Shown in pieces: positions 62,216 to 64,000 of a stretch of 64,000 bases of DNA (position 1 is the first letter of the stretch; every line of letters begins with the position of its first letter). Made by a program: the position numbers and the translations under genes. Under the pieces are notes generated by a model, which saw nothing but the letters and a program-made list of their open reading frames with translations, was not told where the DNA came from and ran no database searches. The DNA is taken from contig NZ_CP107880.1 of NCBI RefSeq assembly GCF_036013745.1, forward strand, positions 8,308,001 through 8,372,000, in the 5' to 3' direction. The stretch is from Streptomyces sp. NBC_00483. Its GTDB lineage: Bacteria > Actinomycetota > Actinomycetes > Streptomycetales > Streptomycetaceae.

Positions 62216-63379
62216 TCAACTCCGCTCGTGTTCCCCGCTGTCCGGTTCGCTTTCTCCGGTCAGGGTGTCCATCGCGTAGGGGTGGACGTAGCGGCCGTCG
62301 TTGAAGGGCTTGAACCAGTCGGCGAGCCCCATGGGTGCGATCCGCAGCATCTCGCCGACGGGGCTGTCCTCGATGCCGTCGGCGGCGTCGTCGTACAGCC
62401 ATTCATGGTCCATGTCCTCGTACACGAGGTCGGCGAAGCAGTCGAGAGCCTGCTCGACACCGTCGTCGAGCAGGCCGAAGGTCTCCAGGCAGACCTTCGC
62501 CTCGTTCAGCAGGAGCCGCAGTGCCAGTTCCTCTGTGACACAGCTCAGCTGGGTGAAGGTGCCCTGCGTGAACCGGGTGGTCATGGCGATCATGGTGACC
62601 AGGAAGCGGCGGGCGAACTGTTCGTCGTAGCGCAGGGCGTAGCGGCGGGGCAGGTCCTCCAGGTGCCACAGCACGTCCTCGCACTCGGCGACGTTGGTGT
62701 CCGCTTCGGTGAGGGTGTGGACGTCCATGAACAGCTGGTCGATCATCACGTCTGTGGCCCAGATCAGGGCGCCGGCGGCCAGTTGAGCGTCTTCATCCGC
62801 GGTGCCCTCGTAGTCGCCGAATTCCTCATCTTCTTTGTCCTCTTCGGTGATCACGCCGAACATCTGCGGTCCGAAGGCTTTGAGCTGGGGTGCGAGGGCC
62901 AGCATCTGGCGGCGGGTCTTCTCGGAATCCGCCGCGATCTCCGCCTCACTCGGTGCGGATGTGTGGGTGGTCTGGGCCAGGTGGGCGCGTCGCGACGCTG
63001 GGTCAGGGGCGGGGGTTTCCGGGCCCGTTGCGGCGTCCAGGCTTTCCTGGGCAAGCTCCGGGTGGAGCTGAACTTCGCACTTCTCGACGGTCCACTCGGC
63101 AAGCAACTCCGTGCGTTCCAGGAGCTCTTGGACGAGGGCGCGGACTGCTTCCTCGGCGATCTCCAGCGTGGGGGCGTGCGCGAAGACCTTCAGTAGTGCG
63201 CCGCCGGGGTGGACGGCGACGAGGCTGTCGACGACCTCCACCTCCATGCCGTCCCGGCCCTCGATGCCTTCGACGGCGTCGAATCCTTGCTCCAGCAGCG
63301 CGATGGCCCCGACGCGCTGCAACTCGTCCATCTCCGGGGCGCCTTCGGAGGTCTGGGTGTCTACGGTCACGACATACAT
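62216..63379 (-). CDS. hypothetical protein, alpha-helical acidic
   Basis: 387 residues from ATG at 63379 with GACGGAG upstream. I do not recognise the family. Residues 1-100 are a beta/alpha domain (MYVVTVDTQTS, MEVEVVDSLVAVHPGGALLK, FAHAPTLEIAEEAVRALVQE). The middle is a charged linker (TEEDKEDEEFGDYEG). Residues 225-387 are helical and acidic (DVMIDQLFMDVHTLTE, LSCVTEELALRLLLNEAKVC). There is no membrane segment or signal. Starts further upstream exist but are poorer. Confidence 0.7.
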   Translation of the reverse strand: MYVVTVDTQTSEGAPEMDELQRVGAIALLEQGFDAVEGIEGRDGMEVEVVDSLVAVHPGGALLKVFAHAPTLEIAEEAVRALVQELLERTELLAEWTVEKCEVQLHPELAQESLDAATGPETPAPDPASRRAHLAQTTHTSAPSEAEIAADSEKTRRQMLALAPQLKAFGPQMFGVITEEDKEDEEFGDYEGTADEDAQLAAGALIWATDVMIDQLFMDVHTLTEADTNVAECEDVLWHLEDLPRRYALRYDEQFARRFLVTMIAMTTRFTQGTFTQLSCVTEELALRLLLNEAKVCLETFGLLDDGVEQALDCFADLVYEDMDHEWLYDDAADGIEDSPVGEMLRIAPMGLADWFKPFNDGRYVHPYAMDTLTGESEPDSGEHERS

Positions 63380-63386
63380 CACTCCG

Positions 63387-63695
63387 TCAGCTTTGCAGCA
63401 CCGGGCAAGGCGGAGGGGCAGTTGTTCGGAACAGCGTGACTGATTCTCGGCGAGAGCCCGGTCCGGAACGAGCACCTGGGCGGGCCTCTTCTCCACCCGC
63501 CTCCGGATCCCGCCGCTCTGGAGGTTGGAACTGGTTTCTACCCCAGCCGAGGGCCGGGCTGTGGATCATCAACTCCAGGCCCTGGTTGAGCTTCTCGCGG
63601 TCAATGCCGGGCGACAGTTGGCGAACGGCCGCAGCCAGCCCTGCATCGTCTCGAGTTCCGGCCGCCCGTAGGTGTTCTTTCTGGTGCTCTCTCAA
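63387..63695 (-). CDS. possible small hypothetical protein
   Basis: 102 residues from a TTG at 63695. It is packed 2 bp after the 63698-63994 ORF and 7 bp before the 62216-63379 gene on the same strand, which favours a real gene. The first half (DDAGLAAAVRQLSPGIDREK) looks protein-like; the second half is Arg/Pro-rich and may be out-of-frame. Support is weak. Confidence 0.3.
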   Translation of the reverse strand: MREHQKEHLRAAGTRDDAGLAAAVRQLSPGIDREKLNQGLELMIHSPALGWGRNQFQPPERRDPEAGGEEARPGARSGPGSRRESVTLFRTTAPPPCPVLQS

Positions 63696-63697
63696 CT

Positions 63698-63994
63698 TCA
63701 GAGGCCACGATGCCTTGAGTCATCTGGGATGTCGTACCCCTCAACGTCGCGGAGCCAGTAACGGGTCACGGCAGCCCTCCGCCCGATCTCCTGGGATTCA
63801 GCTACGTCCATCACTTCCCCGGAGTGCATCGCAAGCGTATGAGCGTCCTCCATGGGCTGCAGAACGGCGCGGGCCACGGCCTGTGCCGTGTCGACATCCA
63901 AAAGGCTCTCGGCCTGCCATCGTCGCAGCCGGACCTTGGCCTGCCGTGCAGCACTGCTTAGGGCTTGAGCCTCCAGCGTGCCGACTGCGTTCAT
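63698..63994 (-). CDS. small hypothetical protein
   Basis: 98 residues from ATG at 63994, near the window edge. It looks helical (LSSAARQAKVRLRRWQAESL, AVARAVLQPMEDAHTLAMHS). Family not recognised. It heads the minus-strand group of three ORFs; the start could lie further right, outside the window. Confidence 0.5.
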   Translation of the reverse strand: MNAVGTLEAQALSSAARQAKVRLRRWQAESLLDVDTAQAVARAVLQPMEDAHTLAMHSGEVMDVAESQEIGRRAAVTRYWLRDVEGYDIPDDSRHRGL

Positions 63995-64000
63995 TGCCTG

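Noticed and set aside
1..64000. CRISPR array, prophage, rRNA or biosynthetic gene cluster (PKS/NRPS)
   Set aside because: No regularly spaced repeats, structural phage genes, rRNA signatures or megasynthase domains were seen in any part of the window.

Overview
The window is very GC-rich DNA with dense genes, frequent GTG starts and Streptomyces-type regulator and insertion-sequence families. It looks like an accessory part of a Streptomyces (or close actinomycete) chromosome. No rRNA, tRNA or CRISPR array was seen.

Layout. (1) 1-5.25 kb is mobile DNA: a truncated IS5-family element, then a hypothetical protein/SPPY-type DNA methyltransferase pair, an excisionase-like HTH protein and a tyrosine integrase with a long proline-rich linker. 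This looks like the integrase end of an integrated element that continues to the left. (2) 5.4-11.9 kb (minus strand) holds a metallophosphoesterase and a complete paoABC-like molybdenum aldehyde oxidoreductase operon with an XdhC-type maturation factor and a Tat-exported small subunit. (3) 12.1-22.6 kb is a redox/efflux block with two paralogous XRE regulators, two MFS exporters, an aldo/keto reductase, Zn-alcohol dehydrogenase, SDRs (one a pseudogene), an amidase and a lipoprotein. A shared element (core CCCTnnnAGTACMCC) recurs six times in its promoter regions. (4) 22.7-61.8 kb is a large catabolic island. It holds five aldehyde dehydrogenases, two paralogous Zn-alcohol dehydrogenases, four SDRs, a four-carbon-acid sugar kinase, a class II aldolase, an HpcH/HpaI aldolase, a ketopantoate-reductase-like enzyme, an Asp/Glu-racemase-like enzyme, a tartrate-dehydrogenase-like enzyme, two MmgE/PrpD proteins, cupins, a metallo-beta-lactamase-fold hydrolase, a YciI-like protein and five MFS importers. 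An IclR regulator sits at its left end and a LysR regulator inside it.

The main discovery is a 33-bp near-palindrome found four times in this island: at the iclR start, in the 29.4-kb and 44.7-kb divergent promoters, and before the 34.2-kb MFS gene. Each copy carries TTGAC(G/T), an 18-bp spacer and TAYYGT, so the palindrome is itself a promoter, and iclR appears to be leaderless. This suggests one IclR switch for at least four transcription units, presumably for uptake and oxidation of an alcohol/aldehyde/hydroxy-acid substrate. The substrate cannot be read from the sequence.

Two apparently identical 885-bp IS5-family elements (CCCAAAA slippery frameshift site, TAA target duplications) sit in the same orientation at 54.2 and 59.1 kb. 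The second splits an aldehyde dehydrogenase gene, and precise excision would restore its frame. The last 2 kb carry three unrecognised minus-strand ORFs.
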